A DNA stretch of 64,000 nt from Pontederia crassipes (Eukaryota; Streptophyta; Magnoliopsida; Commelinales; Pontederiaceae): assembly GCA_030549335.1 (NCBI GenBank), contig CM060189.1, forward strand, positions 50,190,917 to 50,254,916, read 5' to 3'. A program made the translations under genes and the position numbers. The notes under the pieces are model-generated. The model saw only the letters and a program-made list of their open reading frames with translations. It searched no databases and was not told where the DNA came from. Positions 1 to 12,638 of the stretch are shown in pieces. The number at the start of each line of letters is the position of its first letter. Positions within the stretch are counted from its first letter, which is position 1.

Positions 1-1313
1 CTGGTGAATATGTTAATGGAAAATAAAAAAAAGTTTGTGTAAGTTTTTATACAAAAAAATATTTATTCATCCACCTTATATATTGTGTTACTTTTTCTAA
101 CATATTAGGTTTGTGCTGAATTCAGGAAGATTATAATGCATCTCTTAACACCAAATATGGTTCAGATGTTAGCTCTCAATCAGGATTTGATGCTGCTATG
201 TGGATTGATGAGGTAGGAGCTCCAACAAAAGGAAGAGTATATTGCTACTGAGAATGATTTGCAACGTATAAGAGAAGAAGTGCGACAAGAATTGCAACAA
301 GAATTAAATGATCGCATTAAAAAAGTGAATGCTGAAATGGAAGAACGTGTTCGTGCACTTGTATTACAAATTACTCAACAAGCAAGTAGTCAATCACCTT
401 CTTGAGATTTTGTTCCACGTCAGTAAGGTAATTTATCTTATTTATATATCACTATCTTATGATGCTTCATTATTTTAATGTTTCTCTATTTAAATCACTA
501 GATTTTAATACTTTATGTATATATTTGATTACAGGTTTCAACTTTTTATATGGAGAGTTGATGAAGATTCATCAAAGAAGGAAGTTGATATGTTGTGTGG
601 CTACAATTTGTTTAAAGTCTCATTCTTAAATTTGGATAATAAAAACTTATGTAGTGGATCCAATATTTTGAATATTTTAATTACAAATGTTTGAACTATA
701 TGATCTTTGGCATGTTTAGAAATGAATATCTTGCATTGAATTATTTTCATTGTATAATTATTTATGTGTAGTAGTATATTTAAAAAATAAATTGTCACAT
801 AATTATTGATTCACTAAAAATTTTGTAAATTTATTATATTAAATAATTACATAAAATTCTGTCACAACTTCATCAAAATAATTAATAGTGAATCATCACA
901 CTTTTTTCACAAAACGTCGACGTGAAATTTGTCACAAGTCTATCACAATCATAATCGTCACAAAATGATCACAAATAATTATCACAAATCTGTCATAAAC
1001 ATCATCACAACATATATCTGTCACAAATGAATAGTCAGTAATCCGTCAAAAAATCATCACATTTGTGACGGAATACACATTTTATTAATTATTTTATCAA
1101 ACTTTTTGTGACAAAAATATTTTAATCTTGTGATGATCGTAGCCGTCACAATTTTCTTTATGACGAAAATAATCCGTCACAACACATTTTGTGAGTCAAA
1201 AATCAGTGACGGATGTCGACTGTCACAAGTTTATCACAGAAGAGCATCTGTGACGAAATACACTTATCTTGTGACGGAATTATCCGTCACAGATACCTTA
1301 TTTTCTTGTAGTG
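1..1313 (+). mobile_element. CACTA (En/Spm) transposon, right-hand end
   Basis: The element enters from outside the window and ends at 1313 with TTTTCTTGTAGTG, the reverse complement of a CACTACAAGAAAA terminus. Between about 840 and 1300 there are many copies of GTCACAA/TTGTGAC and CCGTCAC in both orientations, the subterminal repeat pattern expected of CACTA elements. A transposase-like coding tail lies at 126-405. The left terminus is not in the window, so the 3-bp target duplication cannot be confirmed; the bases after the end are GTT. Confidence 0.75.
126..405 (+). pseudogene. C-terminal remnant of a CACTA-associated transposase-like protein
   Basis: After a likely splice acceptor (GAATTCAG) one frame reads SGFDAAMWIDEVGAPTKGR, which resembles the C-terminal part of plant transposase_24-type proteins (W.D.VG...KGR.YG). 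The reading then passes into another frame with a charged, coiled-coil-like stretch (NDLQRIREEVRQELQQEL) and ends at the TGA at 403-405. The change of frame means this copy is not intact, or that an unseen intron is present. The family call rests on motif memory; the position next to CACTA subterminal repeats supports it. Confidence 0.5.
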
Positions 1314-1461
1314 GTTGTTTTGGGCAAGCTATCCTAGTGAACTGTGTTGTCCGCTCTTGAATTCGTCTAAACGTCCAAGTTGGGGGTATCCGCTTGTATG
1401 TCCCATGTGTTGCCTGTTGGCATTTTTATATGAAAAATAATCAAAATAAGTAATAATATTA

Positions 1462-1607
1462 CAAGATAATTGATGTGGAGAAATTATAAAAATTACATTT
1501 CAATAATAAAACATGTGTTCGAGCATAAGAACATAACAAAATATGGAATTAATACATGTTGAACATTAGTAGAAAGTATATATAATTTCTCCACATCAAT
1601 TATCTTG
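1462..1607. repeat. 27-bp perfect inverted repeat, hairpin or MITE-like
   Basis: The arms at 1462-1488 and 1581-1607 are exact reverse complements over 27 bases (left arm begins CAAGATAATTGATGTGGAG) and enclose a 92-bp AT-rich loop. I see no clear target duplication. It may be a very small TIR element or an inverted duplication inside the neighbouring Copia remains. Confidence 0.55.
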
Positions 1608-1739
1608 GTCAATTTTTTTTAAATGGTACATTAATCACATCATATACTTTTTAGATGATTTTGAATAGTCATTTTCTAAAATTATTAGAATAATACTTTG
1701 ATGCAATATATCATTTTTAATGGTTAATAACTATTTTTT

Positions 1740-4700
1740 TTGTATATTGAGGGATGAGTTGAAGCATATCAACTATATCGATGTCATTGCATTAAAAATA
1801 TTATTATTTCATTATTTATTAATATATGTAAACAGAAGACGTGTAAAAAATTCACTCATTTTCTTTATATAATTTGACCCTTGATAATGATATAAAAATC
1901 AAAGTCTATGCAATTTGACCAAGTTAAAAGGAACAAATCAAAAGCTGACACATGATAAAAGATGATCTCTGTAAAACACGATCATTATATGACTCACGAT
2001 CTTGAGATGATGAAATCATAGAAAGAGACATGACTTTTACATAGGTATGAAATATGTTCTACATGTGTATGTGATGACAAACTTGAAGGCTAAGCTAGAG
2101 ATTCTAAATCATGTATTTTCATACGAGTAGATGATAATGATCCTAAGTTACTCACTTTTAGTGAGTATAGTGAGTTTGTACACATATTTGATATTTAGTG
2201 AAAACATCAAATTTTTTTATGAAGCTACTTTATTTGAAGAATGATATATTATTTTTAAACATATGTTATCCAAGTTAAAAAAGGATAATGTTGCAAATTT
2301 TTAAAAAATATCATAGTGCATTGAATAATGTATAACTATTTGAAAAGGGCATGAGAATCGTGTCGGCAATGTTAATAAAAATAAATTAAAGTGCTACATA
2401 TATGACAAATATGACATTTTCATTCGTGATTGCACTGAGTCGAAAAAGATCAATATGATAGTCATGTTTTGTTGTTAGAACTCATCTATTGTAAATTGTA
2501 AATTTTAGTGCAACTTCACGTGTAGTCAAAGAATGATAAATTCTTTATATGAAAGTCAAAGGGCATAGTTAGAAACAACATGAAAGTGAGAGTTAAAAAA
2601 AAATATAACTTGCAAAACTTTCTTTTCCTATAGATGGATCATTTTATCTTTATTGTTCCATTATAACACTATTTCTAAGAGAAATGTGTATAGTGACTAC
2701 ATTTTATTTTTGGACAAATGTAGATGTATATTCACTTTTGTTATTAAATTCTGTATTTAATGAAGTTCATTTATGATAATTTTGTATTTTCAAGTTTATT
2801 AAGTATTCCAAAAGTTTTGCGTAGTAAATTTGTGACATTTAGAAGCAATATAAACTTATACTAGCTAGAGAATCTTTTTTCTCACTAAAGTTATCTTGCT
2901 TATTTTTGTGACAATGACTAATTGACAAGAAAATAAGAAAATAGTTTATGAATAAAAAATGCAATGTGTCATTTGTATTTTATTGATGTTTAATATCCTA
3001 TATGGTTTATTTCATCACATTTTCATATTACAAAAGCATACGTATGCGTTATTTAAGTTGGTAACATGAATTATTTTAAAATCAATTCATGAACTTAGAT
3101 GGAAACTCAATTCTGATCACAAGATTAATGGCTTGCTGATTGAATAGATATCACAAAATGATTGTCATTTATTAATAGCCTAGTGATGAAAATATAATTA
3201 GGAGACTAACTATATTCTTCATTATAAGTGTTGCAGTTACAATAAAATTATAATATAGTTGCACATATTTTTTTAAAGTAGAATAGTGCAAAAACACCTT
3301 CAATTTTGTATTTAAAATGTTATTATATTTACTATTGCCTACAATTTCTAAATCAACAAGAATCGATTAAATAATAAGTATAGATGTGACATATGTATAT
3401 ATATGTATATGTATATATAATATTCTTGACTGAATGAGATTATGTAATATTTGCAATTCAGAAGTCGAAGATTTTGATTTGACGATGTATGTTGATTGAT
3501 TTATGACTATGTCCATATTTTAGTTCTTACGCCTCAATATGAGTGGGAGCAATTCACAGTTAACTCATGATAAATGTTCATATCCATTAAATCACTCAAG
3601 AGTAGTGTTTCACATTGTCTACCTCTACGGGACATTGTCACTTCAGAGAATTTTACCCCGCGAGGGTGGAAATGGGAGGCATAATGCCCCGAACCTTTTA
3701 TCAGCGATCGGGCATGAGCTCTTAATCCCCCCCATAATATTTTTAATATATGGTCTATTATAGATCAAAACTATTAAATTTCAACCATTCAATCTTTTAT
3801 ATAAATATTATAACAAACCCTAAATTTATTTAAACCCTCACTCATTTTCCTCATAATCTCTCTATCTCTCTTTCTCTCTCTCCAAGATGGCCCGTTATCA
3901 TTGGGCTCATCCGCCCCCCGATCGGATGCTTGGGCATGGGAGGGCGACGGCCCTCCCCATTGCTACAAGGGGAGGACAACAACCCTCCCTCCCTTCATAC
4001 ACATCAGGTTATGCATGCCAAATAGGAAGCCTACCCTCCCCCTATGAATGCCAGAGAGGGAGGGCTGCTGCACTCCTCTTTGTGGAGATAGGGGCAGCTT
4101 GCCCCCTCTGTGAGGCTTTCATGGGCCTTCATAGAGGGGGAAACTTGCCTTCCTCTGTGAAGATTAGAGAGGTGGTAGGTGTCCTTACTTTTTCTTTTAA
4201 AAAAATTCTACAGTCACTTTTTTCTTTTTTAATGTTGAAATATTTTTATTATATATATATATATTAGATTCGCTCGCTTCAGGGATTCAGGTCGGGGTTG
4301 GGGGTTGATCAACGAGTCCCCCGACCCAAACAGGGTCAGGTGCCATCCCTAATATTTTAAAAAAATGAATTAATATAAAGAGTTAGAGTCTAGAGAGGTA
4401 AACCAAGTTAAGGACTTATTAAATCGTCCGCTTTGCAAGAGGAAATGGGGAAATAAATTTTCTCAAAGTAAATTGATGTGGATGAATAAAATATTTAAAA
4501 ATGATGAAAAGTAATAATCGCCAAATGAGTGCTAATTGTGGAAGAAAATTCTTTGCTCGTCAAAATGTCTAGCAATTGTTTTCACATATGTATTAGATGA
4601 AATTTACATAGAAATATTTTGATGCTTTAATGTAAAAGTTTTGAGCGCAACATATATTGATTATGGTAGTCCATTTATGAATTTAATAATAATCTAAATA

Positions 4701-6000
4701 ATGGTATATGTATCATTATGTGTATATTCATATGTTATGGATAAATATGTCATTATGACATTATATATGAAACAACATTGTGAATAGTTAGAAGTGATAA
4801 GGGTTTTTCCGTTAATGGAGAATCTAATGTCTTTTTATTGAAATGACATGAGTGAAATAGTTATTCATGCAGGATGTGAAATCTAAATAAGAATCGTTGA
4901 TGTAAATTTATTGCTTTGTAGTAAGAGTCATCTTTCAAGAAGACAAACTAAACGGTTTGGGAGCAATGTAGCTGAAATGGTTGGATTTTGCATTTCACAT
5001 GAAACTATAAGCTCAATATTACCTTTGTTACAATAGGTAGTTTTTAAATCTCATGATATTTCTTAAAACTCTATTACTAATAAAAAAAATACCCTTTTGT
5101 AAGCATGGTCATTGATCAGATGCGCAATAAATAGAACAGTTTGATACTATTGTGTCATTGGCCAAATAATTTAAGTATTAATACATGACACTTATATTGA
5201 ACAACGATGAAGAGAATAATGAGATATCTTACGGGCATTGTTGACTTTTGCTTTGAATTATGAATGAGATCGATTTATAGACTTGCTTAATAAATAGACA
5301 TCAACTAGGATACGGATATTGACAAGCAAAAGTGTATGCCTAATTACGTCTTCATTCTATAGAATAATATTAATTGCATAAAACTAATTTCAACTAAACA
5401 TACATGCACGTGTTAATTATGAAAATTGAGTTTTTGTACACCCAATAATGGTATGAAGACCTCTAGTCAAGTAAATTCCTTCAAACTCATATACACAATG
5501 GTATGTCCTTTATAGTAAAATCATGATTAGTTAATAATTTTGATAATGCATGTAGAATATATCAATCAAGCACGATATTATAGTCACAAACATAATCGCC
5601 TTCGTGCTTAGTATGCGTGAGGATGAATTAATGATTTAGATATAGATATATAAACTAGGATATCTGATATATTTGAAATGAATGAACATGAGTTAATATA
5701 TTACTTTGTGTACTCTGATAAGAGAAGAGACATGTGAGATCTCGTGATGCCAATTATTTGGGTGACCATGAGAGGATTCATATCAGGCATTATGTGTAGG
5801 TGTCTGAACATTAGTCTGCGGTATTATGAGTTTATGGTATATGTTCCTTCAATGGGAGTCCCCATCATAGTACTTAGTTATCTACCTAGCGTGTTAAGTC
5901 AATTCTAAGACTTGAAGAATAGTTTATAGTCTTTTGCCAGAGTGTGAGTCTTTAAGGATGAAACATGTTTAGAAATTGTCCTTAGACTTTTGACTATTTT
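1740..6000 (+). mobile_element. Old Ty1/copia retrotransposon fossil
   Basis: Short plus-strand stretches, in Copia order, resemble gag (about 2050-2330), a zinc-knuckle region (about 2390-2450), the protease region (about 2480-2530) and the late reverse transcriptase/RNase H region (about 5200-5350, with RIMRYLTG). The copy is heavily broken, with many more than ten interruptions. A hAT-like element is nested at about 3660-4351. Clear LTRs were not found, so both ends are approximate. The divergence suggests one of the oldest insertions in the window. Confidence 0.55.
3660..4351. mobile_element. hAT-like non-autonomous element
   Basis: The right end, TGCCATCCCTA, together with the inner GGGTCAGG and GGTCGGGG blocks, matches the common plant hAT MITE pattern (TAGGGATGGCA when reversed). 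A weaker partner, GAGGGTGGAAATGGG, lies near 3664. A GC-rich core (3880-4180) contains an ORF of 126 codons that I do not recognise. No convincing 8-bp target duplication was found, so the left boundary is uncertain. Confidence 0.4.
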
Positions 6001-6701
6001 TCAAAGTAATGGGTTAATATTGCTATTTTAGCAATGTACTTTTTTTTAAATTTTAGCAATGTACTCAAATGCTAAAATTATATACGGCGTGTTGGGCCAC
6101 GACTACGAAAGCAACTTACTTAAAATTGAGAAATATGAAAGCGAGAGAAATATTTATTGATGTTTCATGATATTTTCAATGTAATTGATACCAAATAAGT
6201 ATGAATGCAAATATGAAAAAATCGTGCAACGTATGTCATCTCAGGTATACAAGCAAGATGTATTTAGAGCAAAATTAGTAAAATAGATGTTTGAGCAATA
6301 TATGTATTATTAATAAATCATAATAGTCTCTAATATATCATAACCTTTTACTCTCAAATTGATCGAGCAACTATGTACTAACATATCATATTAAAGACTT
6401 TCAAATGATTGAGTGACTATATATATCTAACAAGTTATAATTCTCTTTAGTTGTGGATATACACGTGGATCCCACGATTCATTTATGATAGTGAACATTT
6501 ATTAGAATGAAATATGAGTAAGAACTCATTATGCACAAGTGAAAGATTATCGAACTTGACACCCATCATTTCGGAAAAATAGTGAAATTTGGCATTTAGG
6601 AAAATTTTGTGTTGTTAACACGTTCGTCATATATCATTTAACAACGAAAGACTATAATATTTTAAAGAAAGTTGTAATAATTAAAAACTTTGTAATAATT
6701 A
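6001..6701. other. AT-rich spacer without recognisable features
   Basis: No ORF of note, no inverted repeat and no recognised gene was found. It lies between the Copia fossil and the large LTR and may contain decayed Copia sequence. Confidence 0.4.
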
Positions 6702-9700
6702 TGTAATATCTCTCTTCTAAAACTTCATAAAATGTCAAATGCCTAAAACATTTCATTATATAATGATCATCAACTAGAACTATAACATTTATATAACCCT
6801 AAACATGTACAACACATTACCATGAGCTTGGGTTGTCATCTATCACTTAAACTTGATTACCTGCATGGATTTAAAGTGCATAATTTTTCACTATGCATGC
6901 ATCCTATCACATGATACTAAATGTGATACAATTGTCATCATAATATTTTCATAAGCATATGAACATGCATGCCATGCAGCATATCATGCTCCTTACATGA
7001 CATTACACCATGTTTATCATTCATTTTTCATCTAACATTCTTAAAGCATAAACATCATGACATAACTGCTTAATTTTAAACTCATCATCTACAAGTATCA
7101 TACAATAAGAATACACATTTATATCATTCATAAACAATCATGATATATAACTTATCATTTTCATTTCACTTTCATTGACATATATGTTCTAGGAGTTTCT
7201 TTATAATTGATCCTTGTTACTTATCATATTTCATTCTTTACCTCATATTTTTTTCAGAGTTGCTTTATAACCTTTTGGACCTTCATTCATTCTTTTTTCT
7301 TTCTTTGTTATGTGATGTTTTCATCTTTCATCTTTATTACATAACATCTTTATTTGACTTTCATGGACATTCCATACTATAAGTCATATCTTAGGAATAT
7401 ATAAATCGAAATAGTAAGAGACTTTATTCCTAATCATCCTTAGGAATAGACATGCTTTCTGATGAGGGACATTATTCTTTAAAAAGAATATACACAAATG
7501 CAGGAGTTTATTTCTCAGACTTAGATCTTTTTGAAGTACATACATAAGTGTATAGGACTTTACTTTCCATCTTTACTTCATCACCATCTTGACCTTCTTT
7601 CTTTGTTATAAGATATTTTGAAGTTAAACTTCACTTTCATTCTTACTTTATCTTATAACATATTTGATCTTACAATATTTGAAAAATTATATAACATCAT
7701 CATAATGGCTAGTTAGACCACATTCTTGGAAACACGTACATCATAATAATGATGGATTTTATTTCAAGAAATACGCATGCCACAATAGTGATGGACTTTA
7801 TTCCGAGGAATACACACTTTCTGATGAGGAGTTTTGTTCTCTGAAAAGCACATACATATGCAAATGCAAAACTTTACTTCGCGGGCATACCTCCTCTTGA
7901 AGTACATACATAAGTGCAGGATCTTTCTTTCCATCATTACTTTGATGAGTGAATGAAATTCTTCAACTTTATGTGCATTATACGTTACAATACATCAATT
8001 ATTCATATCAATCATTTTTCATATTTTAGTCTAAGTATGACTAAACATGTTTTTCATGTATCTAGGTGTTATACATAATCACCAATCATTAGTACATAAC
8101 TTATATACCATAAAATTAGGTTTTAAAATAACCTACATATTATTCTTCCTTGGTCACGATTGTGACCAAGTAGTGGTTACGCCCATGCCAAGGTTTGGTC
8201 ACAATCGTAAACCTCATTTCATGGGCGTGACCATCCTTTCCAATCTAACAATCGCTCACAGCCATGCCTTGGTGCATCACGATCGTGCTCAACCTGTCAC
8301 GGCAGTGACATTGCAGTCATGTGCATGACATTGCAGTCATGTGCATTAACAGAGTGCTTGCATTTTCTTTCCGCTCACAATTGTGCCTTGGTGCGTCATG
8401 ATCATCTCTGACTCATTCACGGTCATGAAGAATTTGTCACAGTCATGGTTGAAAGTCCTTTCTTCAGCCTCTTTGGTCATGACCATTCCCAGACTTGGCA
8501 CGGCCGTGCCAATGTGCTAAAAGCCCTATTTTCCACCCGAAATTTCAAATGTTTGAGAAAAAAAACTTTAGGAAATCATGCATATAATCTCTAACAATTT
8601 TAAAGGACATTCAAATACATAATGGACATATAAGATGAAAAACATTATGAGAATCATAACATAATATAAAATTAGGGTTCTTCTCTGAAACATACAAAAT
8701 CATAAATTTAAAGCATGTCATCATTTTCTAGGCATATAAACATATACTACAAGAAAACAACCGAATATCAACACGAATTAGCGTTGCCATACTACGTGAC
8801 ATTAAATAGATGCCAATAACGTCACAATAGCACTGTCATTGGATCAACAAATGCAAAAGGTAATGGCCTCTCTATAGCATCAACTTAGTGTCAAAGGATG
8901 TCGACGCTACATGAGGCGCTATCGCGACTCTATTTCGGCACTATTATCATGCGCGAAAACTAGAAATCACGCGCAGATGGTAGCGTTGTATTGGCATCGC
9001 AAGCTTACGACGCTAAGTTAGTGTCACCACGACGACGACGCTAAGTCGACGCTAAAATAAGAGGTGATATTAACATCAGCGTCTTCATTGTATTGGCGTC
9101 GTTAGTTGTGACGCTATACTAGTGTCAGACGATTGTGACACTAAGTAGATGCTAGTTTGTGCTATTTTGACAATATATATTATATATTGTATAGTATATT
9201 ATAGAATACTATACTATACAATATTATATTATATACCATAGTATACTATATTATTGTATTATATAATATACAAAAATTAATATACCATGCTATACATACA
9301 TTATACTCCAATTTCCAAAGTCCCAAATTGGGGGAATAGTGCTTCTTCATTTTTCATGGGATTCAAATGACAATTTCTGGAGATCCGACCATCAGATCAT
9401 TGTGAAATTTTTACCTTCCATAGACCATGGCAACACAATTTTTTTAGTATTTTTTGGTGATTTTAGGAGTCCGGACGATAGAGTTAAGAAGCTATAAAAA
9501 AGGTTTCTGATGGTCGCCGACGTGAGTCCGACGGGAATCGGTCAAAATGGAAATTACATAATCGTAGAGATCGACACGAGCTGTCCACTTGCACAAGAAT
9601 TGCGGCGATCAAAGGTTGGAAGAAATTCAATAAAATGGGCAAAGTTTTGGAATAGAAACGGTTAGTTCTCCGTGGTCCTCGCTCGGATTTTCATGTCTTT

Positions 9701-11157
9701 TCCAAACCGTTCTTTGATTTAATCCAACGCTTTGTAGCACCGATCCCTCTTTCAATCCACCGATCCTCTTTTAGTCCCTCCTCTTTCTTTCAATCCACAT
9801 CCTAATGATGCCCATTCATCTCCCCTCAACCCCGGCCATCCACCATAGCATCCGTCGTCGCTTCGTCATCATCTCGGCCGTCACAGTGCCACCCCCTTCT
9901 CCCTTCACCTTCTAGCCTGATGACTATGTCGCCACGACCACCGCTACCCCACCTCCTTCTCCCTCTGCCTCACCCCCTTCATGACGACGAAGAGGCCCTC
10001 ACACTCAAAGAGGAGAAGCTGCCCACCTATCACTGCATGCGCCGGGGCATCCTCACGCTCAGGAGAAGCAAGAGGTCGGCGCCCAGTGCCTCAACTTTCA
10101 AAAGCGCACGACTCTGTTGGAGTTGTGCAAGAACGATTTAATTTGATGTAATATTATGTAAATTGAAGTAATTATTGTAGATGTAATTTGATGTACAAGA
10201 ACAATGATGTCATGGAGCCGTAGAAGAACAATTAGATCATCTAATTGTGATAGATGTAATTTGATCTAATGGAAATGTATATGTCATGTAATGCAATTTG
10301 ATGGTGCTTCAACTGTAATGTAAAAAATAGCAATCAACGAATGTAGTGCCACTGTATTGTAATTTAATTGATGAATGTGCAAGGCAATGCGATTTCGTTG
10401 AATGAATATATATAGTTAGCATCGCTTTCGCATTGCAGCGACGTCTCAACATTTAGCATCACATTAGCATCATATTAACGACGAAAAAAATAGAGTTATA
10501 GCGCCATATTAGTGTTCGATTAGCGTCGCAAGATAATGCCAACCCGACATCGAAGTAGAGTCGACATTAAGAAGTAGAGACACATATTGACGCTTCAAGA
10601 TGACAATTTTTGTGTCATTATACTGTCGCAATAGCATCGACAAACTCGTGTATGAGAAGTCGACACTAATAGCGACAGAAAGTTTGCGTCACCAAGCCTG
10701 TAGTGCAAAGTCGATGCTAATGCGTCGCTACTTTCTTCAGCGTCGAATTAGCGCCGCATTAGAGGCTATATTGTTGTGTTGCTAATCAATCCTTTTTTTG
10801 TAGTAATATAGATCGATATAGATCTAAACACATGATCAATGCACCCTCAATTACAATCTCTACTAAGAATTTCTTATATCTTTCAATCTAAATATAAAAT
10901 TCATTGAGAGGGGAAGAGAAGTATTGGATCCCCTTTACATACATATACTTCTTCTTCTTAATTCATTTTTCCTTGTCCATATCCTCTTCTTCTTTGTTCT
11001 CATATTTTTCCTCATTCTTCTTTTTCTTTATGGGAGAAATAAGAAAAGAGATGAGAGAAAAAAAAGATTTGAGATTTTTTTTAGAGTCTAGTTTAAGATT
11101 TTTTAATATTTTCTTTGAATGATTTAAATATCTTATTTAAAAATTGAGAGTGTTACA
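6702..11157 (+). mobile_element. Large solo LTR, probably Ty3/gypsy, split by a CACTA element
   Basis: The left end is TGTAATATCTC and the right end GAGAGTGTTACA, giving the TG...CA palindromic LTR termini shared with the LTRs at 24224, 40399 and 48953. After removing the CACTA at 8745-10805 the LTR is about 2.4 kb. A CT-rich tract close to the right end (10905-11030) matches the layout of the 48953 copy. No gag or pol sequence is associated, so it looks like a solo LTR. No 5-bp target duplication is visible, which suggests age or a wrong left boundary. LTRs of this size and terminus suggest a Tekay/Del-type chromovirus, which is inference. Confidence 0.5.
8745..10805. mobile_element. Non-autonomous CACTA-type transposon (2.06 kb)
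   Basis: The ends are TACTACAAGAAAAC and TTTTTTTGTAGTA, flanked by the 3-bp duplication ATA (8742-8744 and 10806-10808). Both terminal 350-450 bp are filled with TTAGCGTC and GACGCTAA motifs in both orientations, as expected for CACTA subterminal repeats. The first base is T where C is usual, at both ends. Next to an AT-repeat tract is a stretch (about 9310-9420) homologous, in reverse, to about 27000-27110 of the element at 25076-27856. The GC-rich core (9820-10140) encodes nothing I recognise, and no transposase was found. Confidence 0.8.
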
Positions 11158-12638
11158 ATGGAGTTATTCCATCCATTAAAAAATAATTTCCTGCAACCGA
11201 GTGTATGTACTCCCATCTAGCATATATGTTGGGAAAGAAAACTGGTGGACCGGTGGTAGATGTGAAAGTATAGAAAATGTAATAATAGCCATAGGAAAAA
11301 AAATTAATATGAGCGAATTTATTTAATGATCGTTTAATTATATTTTCGTTCTCAGCTCCATTATCAAAATTTATTTTATAACTCAAAAATATTATTCAAC
11401 TTTTATAATCAATATTTTCTTCCTTTAAATTAATAAAGTAATAAATAATATAAAAGTTTAAAATAGAGGAGGGGCTGGAGCCCTCCTCCACCATCTTCGT
11501 GGCAGCGGTGGAGGAGAGGTCCCTCTGTGCACAAGAGAGCTCCTTCTCCAGGGGACTCTTCTCTCCTCCGTCAAGCAGTGGCAGCTTCAGCTATTTGATA
11601 GATCTTATAGGTAGACTTGAGAAAGTTCAGTACCATGATAAACCAATGAGGCACCACATTTTATTCAATTCTGATATGACTCGCCAGATGTACCTTTGTT
11701 TAATTTATTCTCGAGTTTTATCAGTTTGAACCGGATAAAGCAACGCAACTGTGGCGTTTCTCTGTCATGTTGCTTTCAACGCATCATGTACTTTGTGACT
11801 TCTGTTATTCTTGTTGGATCAAGAGTTAAGAGATTCCACATTTCTTGTGACAAAGATTAAGAATAAAACTGCAATTCATTGTTGCAGAGAAAAGGTAAAC
11901 TTCTTGATTAATACTTAGGAGGTGAAAACAGAGCTTGCACACACACAAAAAGAAAAAGAAAATTATGCCACCATCATTATACAGATTATTTTTTTATTTG
12001 TAATTCAGAAGATGTTGAAACTTGAAAGTCAAACATCAGATCTTCCATCCTGCATCTCAAGAGCCTGTGCTGGTCTTGCTGTGTACTCATAGCATCGCCA
12101 CTATTCCCGTCCACTCGCTCGTTGGTACCTTTTAAACCACAAAAAATAACTGGCAATTAGCACTTAATATTGTTGGTACTTTCTTTGTTGAGCTGTTATA
12201 AGGAATTCCCAATGGAAGATGATGATTTTCTTAAGTGGACTTTTTCATCCATTTCTTCAGTAATTAAAACAAAGGCATAAGTTTTGAAACATAAGTATTT
12301 TTCTGCAATATTATTAGTACCATCATTCTGGCAGTATTATACATGGTCCTACAGGTCCTGGAATACATCAAAGAACCACAAAAATTGCACACATATCAAG
12401 TCCTAATTGAGCAGTCCAATGTCTCACTGTGTGCTCCGGTTTCTGGATCTTAGGATGGCATTATTAATATCAATTAGTCCTGCAGACGTTGCCTTATTGG
12501 TTCATGATAATTTGTTGATGAGCAAATCATCTACGTTGAATGCATGATATCTTATCACTACTACGTGTTCCATGGACTTGTGTGGGGTTTTCCATAGCAT
12601 GGATTAAAGGCATATGGTTGAACTTAATTTCTTGACCT
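11158..12638. other. Region downstream of the FT-like gene
   Basis: A short GC-richer block at 11465-11600 contains a 76-codon ORF that I do not recognise. The rest is AT-rich. The part nearest 12638 would be the 3' UTR and terminator of the minus-strand FT-like gene, but I see no decisive polyadenylation signal. Confidence 0.4.

Noticed and set aside
3887-4267. 126-codon ORF in a GC-rich patch
   Set aside because: It has no recognisable domain and lies in the core of a hAT-like element.
8047-8328. 93-codon ORF
   Set aside because: It lies in repeated GTCACGA/CATGGGC words of the large LTR; no domain.
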